From: Streptomyces antimycoticus
Lineage (GTDB): Bacteria > Actinomycetota > Actinomycetes > Streptomycetales > Streptomycetaceae
Length of the DNA: 64,000 bases
Reading direction: 5' to 3'
Assembly: GCF_005405925.1 (NCBI RefSeq)
Contig: NZ_BJHV01000002.1
Span: 1 to 64,000, forward strand
Position numbers and translations under genes: made by a program. Below the pieces are notes generated by a model that was not told the origin of the DNA, did not search any database, and was given only the letters and a program-made list of their open reading frames with translations. Below are positions 42,428-49,779 of this stretch, in pieces. How positions within the stretch are numbered: the stretch's first letter is position 1; each line of letters opens with the position of its first letter.

Positions 42428-43560
42428 CGTTCACTCCGTTCCAGGGCCCGGGGGCCGGGGTCGTTGCCGAAGGCCAGGTCGATGGCCTTGAGCATCATCG
42501 TGTTAGCGAAGTCGTCGCTGACCGCGGTGTAGAGGGCGGTCGTGGACGCGTAGAGGTGGCCGACCTGGTCCTGGATGAACTTCGGGTCCACACCGTCCTC
42601 GATGTTGTGCGTGACGTACGAGTGCCGAAGGCAGTGCGGCGTCAGCTCCTCGGGGAGCTTCAGCTCGTCGCGGTAGAGAGCGAACCGGTCCTCGATCTCC
42701 CGCACCCGCAGCCGCCCGCCCCGCTCGGTCAACCACAGGGCCGGGTGACTGGGGAAGCCGTAGCGGGGACGGATATTGACGACGTAGTCCTCCAGCGATT
42801 CGACCGCCCACGGCATGATGCTGGCGACGTTCCGCCGCCGCGGCCCCGAGCCCTTGGTGCCCTTGGCCTTGCGGACGTGCATCATGCCGAACCGCCCGAA
42901 CTGCGGGGCTTTCGCGTTCCGGTAGAGGTCGACGAGGTCCAAGCCGGACGCTTCCGAAGCCCGCAGCCCCCACCCGTAGATCGTCTTGAACACGGTCGAG
43001 TCTCGGTAGGCGGTCAAGGCCCCCTTGCGGCCTCGCTTGACCGCCCGTTCCACTCGCTCATCGATGTGGTCGAAGAAGAGCTGGCATTCCTCCCGCGTCA
43101 TCGGCCGGCGGTCCGCGTCTCCCTCGTAGTCCACGAGGTGTTCGCGCCGGTTGCCGTCGTGGAGGATCGGTGTCGGGTGCGTATCGAAGCGCTCCAGGCA
43201 GATCTCCACCCACCCGTAGACCGGGTTGAGCAGGTAGTCCATGAACAGGCCCACAGCCCCCTGGTAGGCGCGGAGTGTCGCCTTGGACCGGTTGTGCTGC
43301 ATCACGAGGGAGGCCATCCACTCGTCGATGTCGGCAGCCGCCCAGTGCCACGGGTACTCGTTCGTGAAGTCCCTGAACTGCTCAATCATCTTCCTGCGGT
43401 CACTGATCGTCTTCGGCTGAAGCCCTCGCCCGCCCAGCTGCTGGCGTGCCCAGCCCGTCAGCATCGCCTCCAGGACGGCGTCCTCGGGGTGGAGCAGATG
43501 TACGCCAGAGACCAGCTCCAGGTGTGCGGCCCGGGGCACTTCACGCGTACTGTCCGACAC
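42424..43560 (-). CDS. Tyrosine recombinase (integrase)
   Basis: From the GTG at 43560 (GGAGCGGGGA upstream; ATG 43593 is an alternative) 378 aa. A SAM-like core-binding domain (TISDRRKMIEQFRDFTNEYP...RSKATLRAYQGAVGLFMDYL) is followed by a complete catalytic set: R200 in YGWGLRASEASGLDLVDLYR, H309-x-x-R312 in TPHCLRHSYVTHNI, H335 in QVGHLYAS and Y344 in TALYTAV. It should be active and is the likely integrase of the 10-kb element. First gene of a three-gene coupled operon. Confidence 0.9.
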   Translation of the reverse strand: MSDSTREVPRAAHLELVSGVHLLHPEDAVLEAMLTGWARQQLGGRGLQPKTISDRRKMIEQFRDFTNEYPWHWAAADIDEWMASLVMQHNRSKATLRAYQGAVGLFMDYLLNPVYGWVEICLERFDTHPTPILHDGNRREHLVDYEGDADRRPMTREECQLFFDHIDERVERAVKRGRKGALTAYRDSTVFKTIYGWGLRASEASGLDLVDLYRNAKAPQFGRFGMMHVRKAKGTKGSGPRRRNVASIMPWAVESLEDYVVNIRPRYGFPSHPALWLTERGGRLRVREIEDRFALYRDELKLPEELTPHCLRHSYVTHNIEDGVDPKFIQDQVGHLYASTTALYTAVSDDFANTMMLKAIDLAFGNDPGPRALERSER

Positions 43561-43593
43561 TCCCCGCTCCCTCTCACCAGAGGACGGAATCAT

Positions 43594-43725
43594 GCATCTA
43601 ATGCACGACGCCAGGCAAACAGCCTGTTCAAGGGGGCTTCCAAGACGGGACGCCAGGTCAGAATGGAGACGCTAGAATCCCCGCACTACGCAGGTACCGA
43701 AGCCTGCCGATCGCGCATCTGATGC
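43594..43725. repeat. Pair of GCATCT(A/G)ATGC motifs flanking the element end
   Basis: GCATCTAATGC at 43594-43604 (just upstream of the recombinase start) and GCATCTGATGC at 43715-43725 (just outside the right inverted repeat), 121 bp apart. Each is nearly palindromic. They could be binding sites of the HTH protein or part of the attachment site. The 100 bases between hold no gene. Confidence 0.45.
43697..43711 (-). repeat. Right terminal inverted repeat of the 10-kb element
   Basis: CCGAAGCCTGCCGAT on the plus strand; its complement ATCGGCAGGCTTCGG matches the left end with one extra base. Confidence 0.5.
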
Positions 43726-44141
43726 AATTCCACGGGGTTCCAGAGCAGCGGGTCGCGGCGGTCGATGATGCCGTGGGTGATCGCGTTGGCCGCGGCGCCC
43801 GTCAGCAGAGCGCTGGCGGGAACGCGGTACCCGAGGGTGCGGGTGACGGCGAGGGTGGAAGCGAGCTGTACGGCGCTGTAGCTGGCGACGTGTCGGCTCA
43901 CCGAGCGGCGGCCGTAGGCGCTGGCGGTGCAGGTGCGGCCTTCCTTGCCGTGCCGCCAGGGGTTCTCTTCCACCGGGGAGCCGTCGTTCTTGTAGACCAG
44001 GTGGGAGCCGTGCATGCCCTTGGTCATCGCGTCGTGCTCCCGCTGCACGAACTGGTCCCCCAGTGCGTGGACTCCGTCGAAGACGGCGGTCAGGGCGGCG
44101 ACCAGGGCGAGGCCCTCGATGGCGCGGAGGCGATCGGTCAT
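43712..44141 (-). pseudogene. N-terminal half of the split backbone membrane-protein gene
   Basis: ATG at 44141 with GAGGAG ten bases upstream. MTDRLRAIEGLALVAALTAV, FDGVHALGDQFVQREHDAMT, SVSRHVASYSAVQLASTLAV, TRTLGYRVPASALLTGAAAN, AITHGIIDRRDPLLW: several short hydrophobic spans typical of a small integral membrane protein. After LLW the frame leaves the family pattern (NPVELHQMRD...) and stops at 43686 within the inserted element. The missing end is at 33496-33708. Confidence 0.75.
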
Positions 44142-44226
44142 GCTGGGTGTGCTCCTCATCTCGGATTCGGGGTGGGGTGCGGGGCGGCCGCCCTCTTGCC
44201 GATGCTGCGGTCGCCCGTGGTGCCTT

Positions 44227-44255
44227 CGCCCCCGGCCGGTCTCCGGCCGGGGGCG
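44227..44255 (-). terminator. Hairpin terminator after the Nudix gene
   Basis: A 13-bp perfect stem (CGCCCCCGGCCGG / CCGGCCGGGGGCG) with a 3-base loop. Confidence 0.65.
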
Positions 44256-44344
44256 GTGGTGTTTGTGGATGCGCTGCCGGTCGGTCGGCCTAGAGCCTGA
44301 GATGGCTTGCCCTGAGCGCGGCTGCGAGCGTCGGCTGCCGCTCC

Positions 44345-45076
44345 CTACTTGGCGAGGTGGTCCAGGGCGCGGTGCAGCAGGGGGCGGTGCGCGGCGTAGA
44401 GGGTGCGTCCGGCGGCGGTGATCGCGGCGTCGAGCTGGTCGAGGGAACCGAACGGCCACCAGTTGGCGTCGAGGGCGTCGTCGGCGGCGACGGCAGTCAC
44501 CGGGGCGGGCAGCAGGTAGAGCGCGCTGGTCGAGGCAACCCAGGCGTGATCCGAGGCCCGCCAGTCGTCCACGACGTCCTGACCGAGGATGACCGGCCGG
44601 TGGTCGGAGAGGTCGACGCCGGTCTCCTCGCGCAGCTCGCGGACCAGGGCCGTCGGTGCGGTCTCGCCCGGATCGACCATGCCGCCCGGGATTGCCTCCA
44701 CGCCGATGTCGTCCCGGGTGATCAGCAGGACCCGGCGGTCCTGGCCGGTGCCCGCGACCACGATCGGGTCCGCGGCGGCGTTCTCGCCCCACTTCCCGAG
44801 ATTCCGGCCGGTGCGGCCGGTGCGACCGTGCGGGTGCAGGGGCCAGCCCCGCGCGTCGAGCTGGAACGGAACGAGGGCGTCGGCCTGCCGCTGGGGCCAG
44901 TCCTGCACGTCGGCCGGGGTCGCGGCGGCCTCCGCCCAGCCGGGCACCTGGCGGGCCAGAGCTGCGGGCAGCAGTTCGGGCGGCGTAACGTCCGCCGGCG
45001 TGTACTCCGGCTGGCTCACCGACCAGCAACCCAATCCGACGGGGATGGTCTCGGTGATCTCGCTGTTGGCGGTCAT
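44345..45076 (-). CDS. Nudix hydrolase (ADP-ribose pyrophosphatase type)
   Basis: ATG at 45076 with GAGAGGA upstream; 243 aa. A family-typical N-terminus (WSVSQPEYTPADVTPPELLP; RQADALVPFQLDARGWPLHP) is followed by the Nudix box IPGGMVDPGETAPTALVREL-REETGVDL, which fits G-x5-E-x7-REUxEE-x-GU, and a C-terminal DALDANWWPFGSLDQLDAAI. The long N-terminal region and NPxGRTGRxGRGxLGKWG-like segment (HPHGRTGRTGRNLGKWGENA) resemble the TRPM2/NUDT9 branch that cleaves ADP-ribose. Could clear ADP-ribose made in NAD-based defence or ADP-ribosylation (inference). Confidence 0.85.
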   Translation of the reverse strand: MTANSEITETIPVGLGCWSVSQPEYTPADVTPPELLPAALARQVPGWAEAAATPADVQDWPQRQADALVPFQLDARGWPLHPHGRTGRTGRNLGKWGENAAADPIVVAGTGQDRRVLLITRDDIGVEAIPGGMVDPGETAPTALVRELREETGVDLSDHRPVILGQDVVDDWRASDHAWVASTSALYLLPAPVTAVAADDALDANWWPFGSLDQLDAAITAAGRTLYAAHRPLLHRALDHLAK

Positions 45077-45095
45077 GGTCTGGTGTCCTCTCAGG

Positions 45096-45629
45096 TCATG
45101 CGGCAAGCAGGTGTTTGGCCGGGGGAGCGATGTAGGAGGCGGGGTCGGCGGGCGTGCCGTCGTAGCACTCCAGGCACGAGCCCAAGGTCTTGAGCGGGAC
45201 GCAGTGGAAGTAGCGTCGGCGGCAGGTGCCGCATGTCTGGCGGGCCGCCATCGCCTTGTCGAGCGCGGCTTCCTTCGCGAGCGTCAGCGGGAGCTTCGGC
45301 TTCGCCAGGTCGATCCGGTACAGCCACGCCCATCGCTTCCCGCCGCGGCATTCGATCCGTGCGACGGGCTCTTGGCCGCCGGGGCGCAGTCCCATCTCCC
45401 GCAGCTGGCGGCGGGTCGCGAGGTTCTCGCGCCCGGCCTGCTTCCACCGGAAGACTGGTAAGGAGCCGTCGCCGGGGTCGTACGGGTCGACGTCGACCAG
45501 GTCCTCGTCCTGGTCGGCCATCACCTGCTCCAGGAGCCGGGAAGTCGACGCTGGGGCACCGGGTAGCGGGGGCCGGGACGCTGCGGGCGGGGCCCAGCCG
45601 ATCCGGCGGCGCGGGCGAGGGATGAGCAC
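45096..45629 (-). CDS. RRQRL-motif-type zinc-binding protein
   Basis: GTG at 45629 with GGAGGAA eight bases upstream; 177 aa (an ATG at 45521 is an alternative). RENLATRRQLREMGLRPGGQ is the signature R-R-Q segment, RIECRGGKRWAWLYRIDLAK follows, and the C-terminal CGTCRRRYFHC...GSCLECYDG forms a four-Cys zinc site. The family is common on Streptomyces plasmids, often beside transfer genes; role unknown. A damaged copy of its 5' end sits upstream of ftsK at about 48.36-48.49 kb. Confidence 0.78.
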   Translation of the reverse strand: MLIPRPRRRIGWAPPAASRPPLPGAPASTSRLLEQVMADQDEDLVDVDPYDPGDGSLPVFRWKQAGRENLATRRQLREMGLRPGGQEPVARIECRGGKRWAWLYRIDLAKPKLPLTLAKEAALDKAMAARQTCGTCRRRYFHCVPLKTLGSCLECYDGTPADPASYIAPPAKHLLAA

Positions 45630-45662
45630 GGGCTGTTCCTCCAGACGTCAGTGGGCAGCACG

Positions 45663-45703
45663 ACCGTGCCCCGCCGACATCGGGTTCGTCGGCGGGGCAC
45701 GGT
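45663..45703 (-). terminator. Hairpin terminator, copy 1
   Basis: A 16-bp perfect stem (ACCGTGCCCCGCCGAC / GTCGGCGGGGCACGGT), loop 9 bases. An almost identical hairpin occurs at 48495-48533. Confidence 0.75.
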
Positions 45704-45720
45704 GATGCATGGCGGCCAGT

Positions 45721-45812
45721 CGGCCTGTCCGGCCCTCGCCCACCCGGGGATCAAGGGGTGGGCGAGGACCAGGCGGAGCGACTGGAGGGTCAGCGCTGCT
45801 GGAGCTCTTGGA
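45721..45812. repeat. Direct repeat flanking ftsK, downstream copy
   Basis: 92 bases (starting CGGCCTGTCCGGCCCTCGCC, ending around GCTGCTGGAGCT) that match 48811-48902 at most positions. It includes the last seven or so codons of ftsK (…LQELQQR) and the sequence after its stop. Confidence 0.75.
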
Positions 45813-48357
45813 GGCTGTCGGTGTCCGCGCCTCCTCCTTGCGCACTGCCGGGTTCGGGACGGAGCAATGCCAACACCCCGTCCAGCTCGCCCCGCTTCAC
45901 GAGGACGTCGCGCGCCTTGGAGCCCTCGCTGGGCCCAACGATGTTGCGGGACTCCATGAGGTCCATCAGCCGTCCGGCCTTGGCGAAGCCGACACGCAGC
46001 TTGCGCTGAAGCATGGACGTCGAACCGAACTGGGTTGAGACGACCAGCTCGGCCGCCTCGCGCAGCAGGTCCAGGTCGTCGCCGATGTCCTCGTCGATCT
46101 TCTGCTTCTGCTTAGGGCCCACGACGACGTCGTCCCGGAAGTCGGGCGCCATCTTGTCCTTGCAGTGCTGGACGACAGCCGCGATTTCGTCCTCGGTGAC
46201 GAATGCGCCCTGCATACGGGCAGGCGTGTTCGCCCCCATCGGCAGGAACAGCCCGTCGCCCTGGCCGATCAGCTTCTCTGCGCCGGGCTGGTCGAGGATG
46301 ACGCGCGAGTCGGTGAGCGAAGAGGCGGCGAAGGCGAGCCGTGAGGGGACGTTCGCCTTGATCAGACCGGTGACGACGTCTACCGACGGCCGCTGGGTGG
46401 CGAGCACCAGGTGGATGCCGGCCGCGCGCGCGAGCTGTGTGATGCGCACGATCGCGTCCTCGACATCCCGCGGGGCGACCATCATCAGATCGGCGAGTTC
46501 GTCGACGATCACTAGCAGGTACGGGTACGGCTTGAGCTCCCGCTCGCTGCCCGTGGGCGCCTTCACTTTGCCGCTTCGTACGGCTGCGTTGAAGTCATCG
46601 ATGTGCCGGAAGCCGTACGCCGCGAGGTCGTCGTAGCGCAGGTCCATCTCGCGTACGACCCACTGGAGCGCCTCGGCGGCTCGCTTCGGGTTGGTGATGA
46701 TCGGCGTGATCAGGTGCGGGATGCCCTCGTAGGCGGTCAGCTCGACCCGCTTGGGGTCGACGAGGACCATGCGCACCTCCTCGGGGGTCGCGCGCACCAT
46801 GATGGAAGTGATCAAGGAGTTGATGCACGACGACTTGCCGGAACCGGTGGCTCCAGCGACCAGGATGTGCGGCATCGTCGCGAGGTTGGCCATGACGTAG
46901 CCGCCCTCGACGTCCTTGCCGAGCGCCACCAGCAGCGGGTGGTCGTCCTCGGCGGTCGGGGCCAGCCGCAGCACGTCGCCAAGGTTGACCATCTCACGGT
47001 CGGTGTTGGGGATCTCGATGCCGACCGCGGACTTGCCGGGGATCGGGCTGATGATCCGTACGTCCGGGCTGGCGACGGCGTACGCGATGTTCTTCGTCAG
47101 CGCGGTGATCCGCTCGACCTTCACGGCGGGGCCGAGCTCGACCTCGTAGCGCGTGACCGTCGGCCCGCGCGTGAAGCCGGTGACGGCAACGTCGACCTTG
47201 AACTCGGCGAAGAGGGTCGACAGCGAGGCGACGACCGCGTCGTTGGCGGCGCTGCGCGCCTTGCCGGGGCCCCCGCGCGTGAGGAGGTCGAGCGCCGGCA
47301 GGGAGCAGGTGGTGTCGTTGGACATCTGGAACTGCTCCGCGCGCGCGGGAAGATCGCGCTCCTCGCCAGCAGGCGGCGCCTTGGTGAGGTCGGGGACGGC
47401 CCGGGGGGACGGCATCATCCCGTGCGGCTGGGCGGCGGCGGGCGCCGGCGTTGCTGCGGCCTTGAGTTTCCCGCGCCGTGGGAGGGCCTCCTGCTCGACG
47501 CCGTCGGGACGGTACGTCTCCCCGGCGGACCCGCCACGGCTGGAGCGCGCGGGCAGCGCCTCGCGCCTCTGCTCCGCGTGTCGCTCGTCATCGCCGGGCA
47601 CGTCGGCCGCTCGCCCCTGGATGACGCCGAGGTGCGCGCCGAGCGCCCGCAGCCGCTGCGGGATGGCGTTGACCGGGGTGGCCGTGACGACCAGCAGCCC
47701 GAAGACGATGAGCAGCGCCAGCAGCGATACGGCCAGCACGTCGCCCATGGTGTACGTCAGCGGGGTCGCGACGCCCCAGCCGATCAGGCCCCCTGCGTCC
47801 CGTATGGCCTGCATGCTGTCGCTGCGGGCTGGCGAGCCGCAGGCGATGTGGACCAGCCCGAGCACGCCGATGACCAGGGCGGACAGCCCGATGACGACAC
47901 GGCCGTCGCCCTCGGACTTCCTCGTGCGCCGGATGAAGCGCACGGCGATGACACCGAGCAGCACCGGCACCAGCAGGTCCAGGCGGCCGAAGGAGCCGGT
48001 CACCAGGATCTCAACGAGACCGCCGATCGGACCCCGCAGCTCGGCCCACGTGGCCGCGGCGGCAATCAACGCGCTGCCGAGCAGCAGCAGCGCGACGCCG
48101 TCCTTGCGGTGCGCCGGATCAAGGTTCCTGGCGCCCCGCCCCGTACTGCGGAAGAACCAGTACACAATCCTGGTGCTGGGCGCCGGCTTCGCCGCGGCCC
48201 TCCTGGCGGAGGTCCTCTTCGCAGCGGGCTTTCTGGCCGGTGCCCTTTTCGCCGCGGCCCTCTTCATAGGGGCCCTTTTCGCGGCAGTCGTCTTGGTCGG
48301 TGACCTTTTCGCAGGGGGCCTCTTCGCGGCGGACTTCTTGGCGGGGGTCTTCCTCAC
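45790..48357 (-). CDS. ftsK: FtsK/SpoIIIE-family DNA translocase
   Basis: An 855-aa protein. Residues 1-60 are Lys/Ala/Pro repeats like histone H1 tails (KKSAAKRPPAKRSPTKTTAA). Four hydrophobic spans follow (about 85-230), then a Pro-rich linker, the alpha/beta motor with Walker A AGATGSGKSSCINSLITSIM near residue 500 and Walker B YPYLLVIVDELADLMM, and a C-terminal gamma winged helix (TSMLQRKLRVGFAKAGRLMD) that reads KOPS-like sites. This is the chromosome-segregation type, not TraB. A full-length copy on a plasmid is unusual. Its 3' end lies within a 92-bp repeat also found at the end of the upstream membrane gene. Confidence 0.92.
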   Translation of the reverse strand: MRKTPAKKSAAKRPPAKRSPTKTTAAKRAPMKRAAAKRAPARKPAAKRTSARRAAAKPAPSTRIVYWFFRSTGRGARNLDPAHRKDGVALLLLGSALIAAAATWAELRGPIGGLVEILVTGSFGRLDLLVPVLLGVIAVRFIRRTRKSEGDGRVVIGLSALVIGVLGLVHIACGSPARSDSMQAIRDAGGLIGWGVATPLTYTMGDVLAVSLLALLIVFGLLVVTATPVNAIPQRLRALGAHLGVIQGRAADVPGDDERHAEQRREALPARSSRGGSAGETYRPDGVEQEALPRRGKLKAAATPAPAAAQPHGMMPSPRAVPDLTKAPPAGEERDLPARAEQFQMSNDTTCSLPALDLLTRGGPGKARSAANDAVVASLSTLFAEFKVDVAVTGFTRGPTVTRYEVELGPAVKVERITALTKNIAYAVASPDVRIISPIPGKSAVGIEIPNTDREMVNLGDVLRLAPTAEDDHPLLVALGKDVEGGYVMANLATMPHILVAGATGSGKSSCINSLITSIMVRATPEEVRMVLVDPKRVELTAYEGIPHLITPIITNPKRAAEALQWVVREMDLRYDDLAAYGFRHIDDFNAAVRSGKVKAPTGSERELKPYPYLLVIVDELADLMMVAPRDVEDAIVRITQLARAAGIHLVLATQRPSVDVVTGLIKANVPSRLAFAASSLTDSRVILDQPGAEKLIGQGDGLFLPMGANTPARMQGAFVTEDEIAAVVQHCKDKMAPDFRDDVVVGPKQKQKIDEDIGDDLDLLREAAELVVSTQFGSTSMLQRKLRVGFAKAGRLMDLMESRNIVGPSEGSKARDVLVKRGELDGVLALLRPEPGSAQGGGADTDSLQELQQR

Positions 48358-48490
48358 AGCAGGCTCCAGGGAGATTGGTCAGTCAGGCGGTGCAGAGGTG
48401 GGCGGGGCAGCCTCGGCGGGCGCTGCGGGTAGCGGGGGCCGGGACGCTGCAGGCGTCGGCGGCCGATCCGGCGGCGCGGTCGGGGTGAGC
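48358..48490 (-). pseudogene. Truncated 5' remnant of a second RRQRL-type gene
   Basis: Frame reads SPRPRRRIGRRRLQ, matching IPRPRRRIGWAPPA of the intact gene. At DNA level 48427-48450 matches 45561-45584 (GGGTAGCGGGGGCCGGGACG...) and 48463-48480 matches 45597-45614. It ends at the ftsK start, consistent with ftsK having been inserted by a duplication event. Confidence 0.6.
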
Positions 48491-48494
48491 ACAC

Positions 48495-48533
48495 ACCGTG
48501 CCCCGCCGACATCGGTTCGTCGGCGGGGCACGG
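48495..48533 (-). terminator. Hairpin terminator, copy 2
   Basis: Stem CCGTGCCCCGCCGAC / GTCGGCGGGGCACGG, 15 bp; near-identical to 45663-45703. Confidence 0.7.
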
Positions 48534-48595
48534 GGAGCTGCCAGATGGCCGGGGGCAGGGGAGCCGGTAGTGGGCGGGCCCGCCTGTGGTGATGA

Positions 48596-48769
48596 TCAGT
48601 GGGTGGGCGGCTCGCTGGGCCCATGGTTCTCGGGGGGCGTGTTGTAGATGATCTGGTCGCCGCTTCCGGTGTGTACGGGGCCGCTGGCGCCCATGATGAT
48701 GACGCCGATGTCCCGGGCCTGAACCACGTTGTGGGCGGGGCTCTCGTTCGTGTTGCTCGTGTCTGACAT
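48596..48769 (-). CDS. Small protein (57 aa) with 'TGSGDQIIYN' motif
   Basis: ATG at 48769; GGAGCG upstream. Reads MSDTSNTNESPAHNVVQARD, then IGVIIMGASGPVHTGSGDQI and IYNTPPENHGPSEPPTH. The beta-rich 'V.aRdIG.....GpVhTGSGDQI' pattern is seen in short segments of actinobacterial conflict and effector-associated proteins (recollection only), and recalls the GNIAANS module at the left end of the window. Function unknown. Confidence 0.6.
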   Translation of the reverse strand: MSDTSNTNESPAHNVVQARDIGVIIMGASGPVHTGSGDQIIYNTPPENHGPSEPPTH

Positions 48770-48810
48770 GGGGTGTGCGCTCCAATTGGTGGGGCGGTTG
48801 AGCGAGCCGG

Positions 48811-48902
48811 ACGGCCTGTCCGGCCCTCGCCCGCCCGAGGATCACGGGGTGGGCGAGGACCAGGCGGAGCGACCGGAAGGTCAGTGCTGCTGGAGCTGGT
48901 GG
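48811..48902. repeat. Direct repeat flanking ftsK, upstream copy
   Basis: Matches 45721-45812 at most positions over 92 bases with no gap, and includes the last codons (…VHQLQQH) of the membrane-protein gene. Confidence 0.75.
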
Positions 48903-49657
48903 ACGTTGTCGGGTTCGTCGCCGAAGTCGTCGCCCGCCGGGGTGGGGGCGGGGGTCGTGACGTGCAGGTGGAGCGCGGGGCTGAACTGATACTGCGGCGG
49001 GTGGTTGTGGACGATGGGCCGCAGGGTCAGGCCGCGCAGGGCGAAGATGCTGGCGAGCGCCCACATGAGGGCGGCGAGCCCGGTGGCGGCAGCGCGGCCC
49101 CCGGCCGGGGCGGCGTGCCAGATCATGGCGAGGCTTGCCAGGCCCCACAGCGTCCAGGCGATGCGGGCGCCGGCGTTGCCAAAGAACCCGCCGACCAGAC
49201 CGAGCAGCCCGGTCAGTTGCCAGAACGCGTACAGGGCAGCGGGGGCGACGGAGAGGAGGGCGGCCTGGTCGGCGAGGAAGACCCGGACGGGGTGGTCGAT
49301 CGTGCCCCACAGGCCGCTGCCGTCCCCGGCGCTGGTGGCCGGGACGTCGGACAGACCCTTGAGCGTGGCGGAGGCGATGTCGCCGGCGGCGTCCAGCATC
49401 AGCACGAGGAGGCTGAGTCCGCCGAACAGCGCGGCCGTCTTGATCCAGTTGGCGACCTCGTGCCAGCTGGCGTGCCGGGCCTGGAACAGTTCCTCCCACC
49501 GTTGGTAGAGGAAGCTGCCCTCCTCCCAGGACTCCCGCCACGCGGTGCGCAGCCGCGCCAAGCGCTGCTTACCCTTCTTGGCCGGCGGCAGTTCGAACTG
49601 GTCGAGGATGCTGTTCGGGCGGTGCTGGCCGTTCATCTGCCTGTCGTTGTGGGACAT
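48881..49657 (-). CDS. Integral membrane protein of the transfer block
   Basis: A 258-aa protein; ATG at 49657 with AAGGAG upstream. A soluble N-terminus (LDQFELPPAKKGKQRLARLR, WEEGSFLYQRWEELFQARHA) precedes about four membrane spans (TAALFGGLSLLVLMLDAAG; LSVAPAALYAFWQLTGLLGL; AWTLWGLASLAMIWHAAP; ATGLAALMWALASIFALRG) and a cytoplasmic Pro-rich tail. It could be a Spd-type spread/transfer membrane protein; the family is not recognised. Confidence 0.65.
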   Translation of the reverse strand: MSHNDRQMNGQHRPNSILDQFELPPAKKGKQRLARLRTAWRESWEEGSFLYQRWEELFQARHASWHEVANWIKTAALFGGLSLLVLMLDAAGDIASATLKGLSDVPATSAGDGSGLWGTIDHPVRVFLADQAALLSVAPAALYAFWQLTGLLGLVGGFFGNAGARIAWTLWGLASLAMIWHAAPAGGRAAATGLAALMWALASIFALRGLTLRPIVHNHPPQYQFSPALHLHVTTPAPTPAGDDFGDEPDNVHQLQQH

Positions 49658-49779
49658 GGTGCAGTCGCTCCTTCGGCTGGGAAGTCAGTGGTGCGCGTGG
49701 TGGATGTCCGGGTGGCCTGCCCCCGCGTCCGGCCCCCGGGCGGTCGGGGTTCGGGCGCGAGGCAGGGGAACCGGAGCGG

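Larger units (their letters stand above)
33709..43711. mobile_element. About 10-kb integrative element with a recombinase-HTH-zinc-ribbon operon and GNAT/methyltransferase cargo
   Basis: Its limits are deduced from the split membrane-protein gene and from imperfect inverted repeats: at the left, TATCGGCAGGTTCGG (33709-33723) followed by ...GTGCGG; at the right, read inward on the minus strand, ATCGGCAGGCTTCGG (43697-43711) followed by ...GTGCGG. From right to left it carries a tyrosine recombinase, an HTH protein, an 812-aa recombinase-like zinc-ribbon protein, a methyltransferase, an IS21-family insertion (34978-38939) and two GNAT genes. Without the IS it is about 6 kb. Exact ends and any target duplication could not be fixed by eye. 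Confidence 0.65.

Noticed and set aside
33709..43711. Composite transposon bounded by insertion sequences
   Set aside because: No IS copies lie at the two ends; the only IS (IS21 type) is internal with its own target duplication, so it is a later insertion.
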